Shown here one piece after another: positions 6,358-7,059 of a DNA stretch of 7,059 bases. Within the stretch, counting starts at the first letter, position 1; each line of letters opens with the position of its first letter. Source of the stretch: Ilumatobacteraceae bacterium (GTDB lineage: Bacteria; Actinomycetota; Acidimicrobiia; Acidimicrobiales; Ilumatobacteraceae). The notes under the pieces are model-generated. The model was not told the DNA's origin. It ran no database searches and saw only the letters and a program-made list of their open reading frames with translations. The stretch lies in assembly GCA_016650435.1 (NCBI GenBank), contig JAENVT010000210.1:1-7059 (forward strand). Reading direction: 5' to 3'. A program made the translations under genes and the position numbers.

Positions 6358-7059
6358 ATGACACACGATCTTGCTGCTCGTGGGTTGGAGCTTCGACATG
6401 CTCGGGCTGCGTATGTGCACGCCCGCGTCGTCGTGGCAGAGAAGCCGACAAGTGCCAAGCCTGGTGCGGAGGCGATCGTGTTGGCCGACGGCACTCTCGA
6501 GGGTTTCGTCGGCGGGGCGTGTGCGGAGTCAACGGTTCGGGCACAGGCATTGGCTTTGCTCGACTCCGGCGACACGCTGCTGCTGCGGATCACGCCTGAA
6601 CCGGAGGAGCCGAGACCAGGTTCGCTGACGGTGCACAATCCGTGTTTGTCGGGTGGCACGTTGGAGATCTTTCTCGAGCCGGTCATTCCTGCGCCGTTGG
6701 TGGTCGTGGTCGGTGACACGCCGATCGCTCGTGCGTTGCTGGAACTGGTCGGTCCTCTGGGTCACGCCGGCGCGCCGTACGACGGCACGCTTCCCGCTGA
6801 CACCGCGGCGGTAGTCATCGCGTCGCATGGCCGAGACGAGGAACGAGTACTGGTCGAGGCGCTGCAGGCAAACATTCCGTACGTCGGCCTCGTCGCCAGC
6901 CGCAAGCGGGGCGAGGCCGTGCTCGGCACGATCGACGTGTGCGCTTCGATGAAGGCTCGCGTGCACACCCCGGCAGGACTCGACATCGGTGCCAGAACAC
7001 CCGAGGAAGTGGCCCTGTCAATCCTCGCCGAGATCATCTCGACCAGACCGCGACAATCG
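6358..7059 (+). CDS. coxF: CoxF/XdhC-family CO dehydrogenase maturation protein (cut off at the right edge)
   Basis: Reading from 6358 gives 234 codons without a stop to the window edge. The product is a two-domain XdhC/CoxF protein. Proteins of this family bind molybdenum cofactor and help build or insert the active centre of xanthine and CO dehydrogenases, but are not part of the final enzyme. The N-terminal domain (about 1-110) shows 'TSAKPGAEAIVLADG' (31-45), 'GFVGGACAES' (49-58, Cys55 at the family's conserved Cys) and 'NPCLSGGTLEIFLEP' (94-108). The C-terminal Rossmann-like domain begins 'LVVVVGDTPIARAL' (114-127) and continues through 'VASHGRDEERVL' and 'GLVASRKRGEAVL' to 'HTPAGLDIGARTPEEVALSI', which normally lies close to the C-terminus, so little is missing. 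The start is firm: an in-frame TAG at 6346-6348 excludes anything earlier, and 6358 is the first ATG. No Shine-Dalgarno sequence precedes it. CoxI, another cox-cluster protein of the same family, is the main alternative name. Confidence 0.88.
   Translation, partial: MTHDLAARGLELRHARAAYVHARVVVAEKPTSAKPGAEAIVLADGTLEGFVGGACAESTVRAQALALLDSGDTLLLRITPEPEEPRPGSLTVHNPCLSGGTLEIFLEPVIPAPLVVVVGDTPIARALLELVGPLGHAGAPYDGTLPADTAAVVIASHGRDEERVLVEALQANIPYVGLVASRKRGEAVLGTIDVCASMKARVHTPAGLDIGARTPEEVALSILAEIISTRPRQS

Noticed and set aside
6223..6420. A minus-strand gene of 65 codons ending at the coxL stop
   Set aside because: Its N-terminal half is antisense to the coxF start and shows no ribosome site or family features. 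Only its last part is notable, as a possible repeat.

Overview
The window is GC-rich, uses GTG and TTG as well as ATG starts, and packs its genes tightly with 4-base stop/start overlaps. Together with the gene content this suggests a high-GC Actinomycetota bacterium, possibly Acidimicrobiia; the class-level placement is only an impression.

The core (about 2330-7059, plus strand) is an aerobic, molybdenum-copper carbon monoxide dehydrogenase locus. coxM (FAD subunit, 2482-3351), coxS (2x[2Fe-2S] subunit, 3348-3827) and coxL (Mo-Cu catalytic subunit, 3824-6226) are joined by ATGA overlaps. CoxL carries AYACSFR at residues 371-377, which fits the form I signature AYXCSFR, so this is a true CO oxidiser rather than one of the form II relatives of uncertain substrate. 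After a 131-base gap with repeat-like sequence comes a CoxF/XdhC-family maturation protein (6358 to the window edge, cut off). A LysR-type regulator (2329-1397, minus strand) diverges from coxM. The 152-base space between them holds a plausible sigma-70-type promoter (TTGACC-17-CATGAT) with an inverted repeat just upstream, the arrangement expected for LysR-activated cox/cut operons.

The left part (1-1287, minus strand) is a different kind of region. It encodes a secreted beta-rich protein of 355 residues with a Sec signal peptide, three diverged internal modules and a His/Asp-rich C-terminal tail. This overlaps by 8 bases the TTG-started beginning of a lipoprotein that runs off the left edge. 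I do not recognise a family for either.

Working picture: the regulator probably switches on coxMSL, the three subunits form the (LMS)2 enzyme that oxidises CO and feeds electrons to the respiratory chain, and CoxF helps mature the Mo-Cu centre. The envelope proteins on the left have no evident link to CO oxidation. The least explained pieces are the repeat-like stretch at the end of coxL, the Shine-Dalgarno-less coxF start next to it, and the repeated secreted protein. No RNA gene, CRISPR array or transposase was seen.
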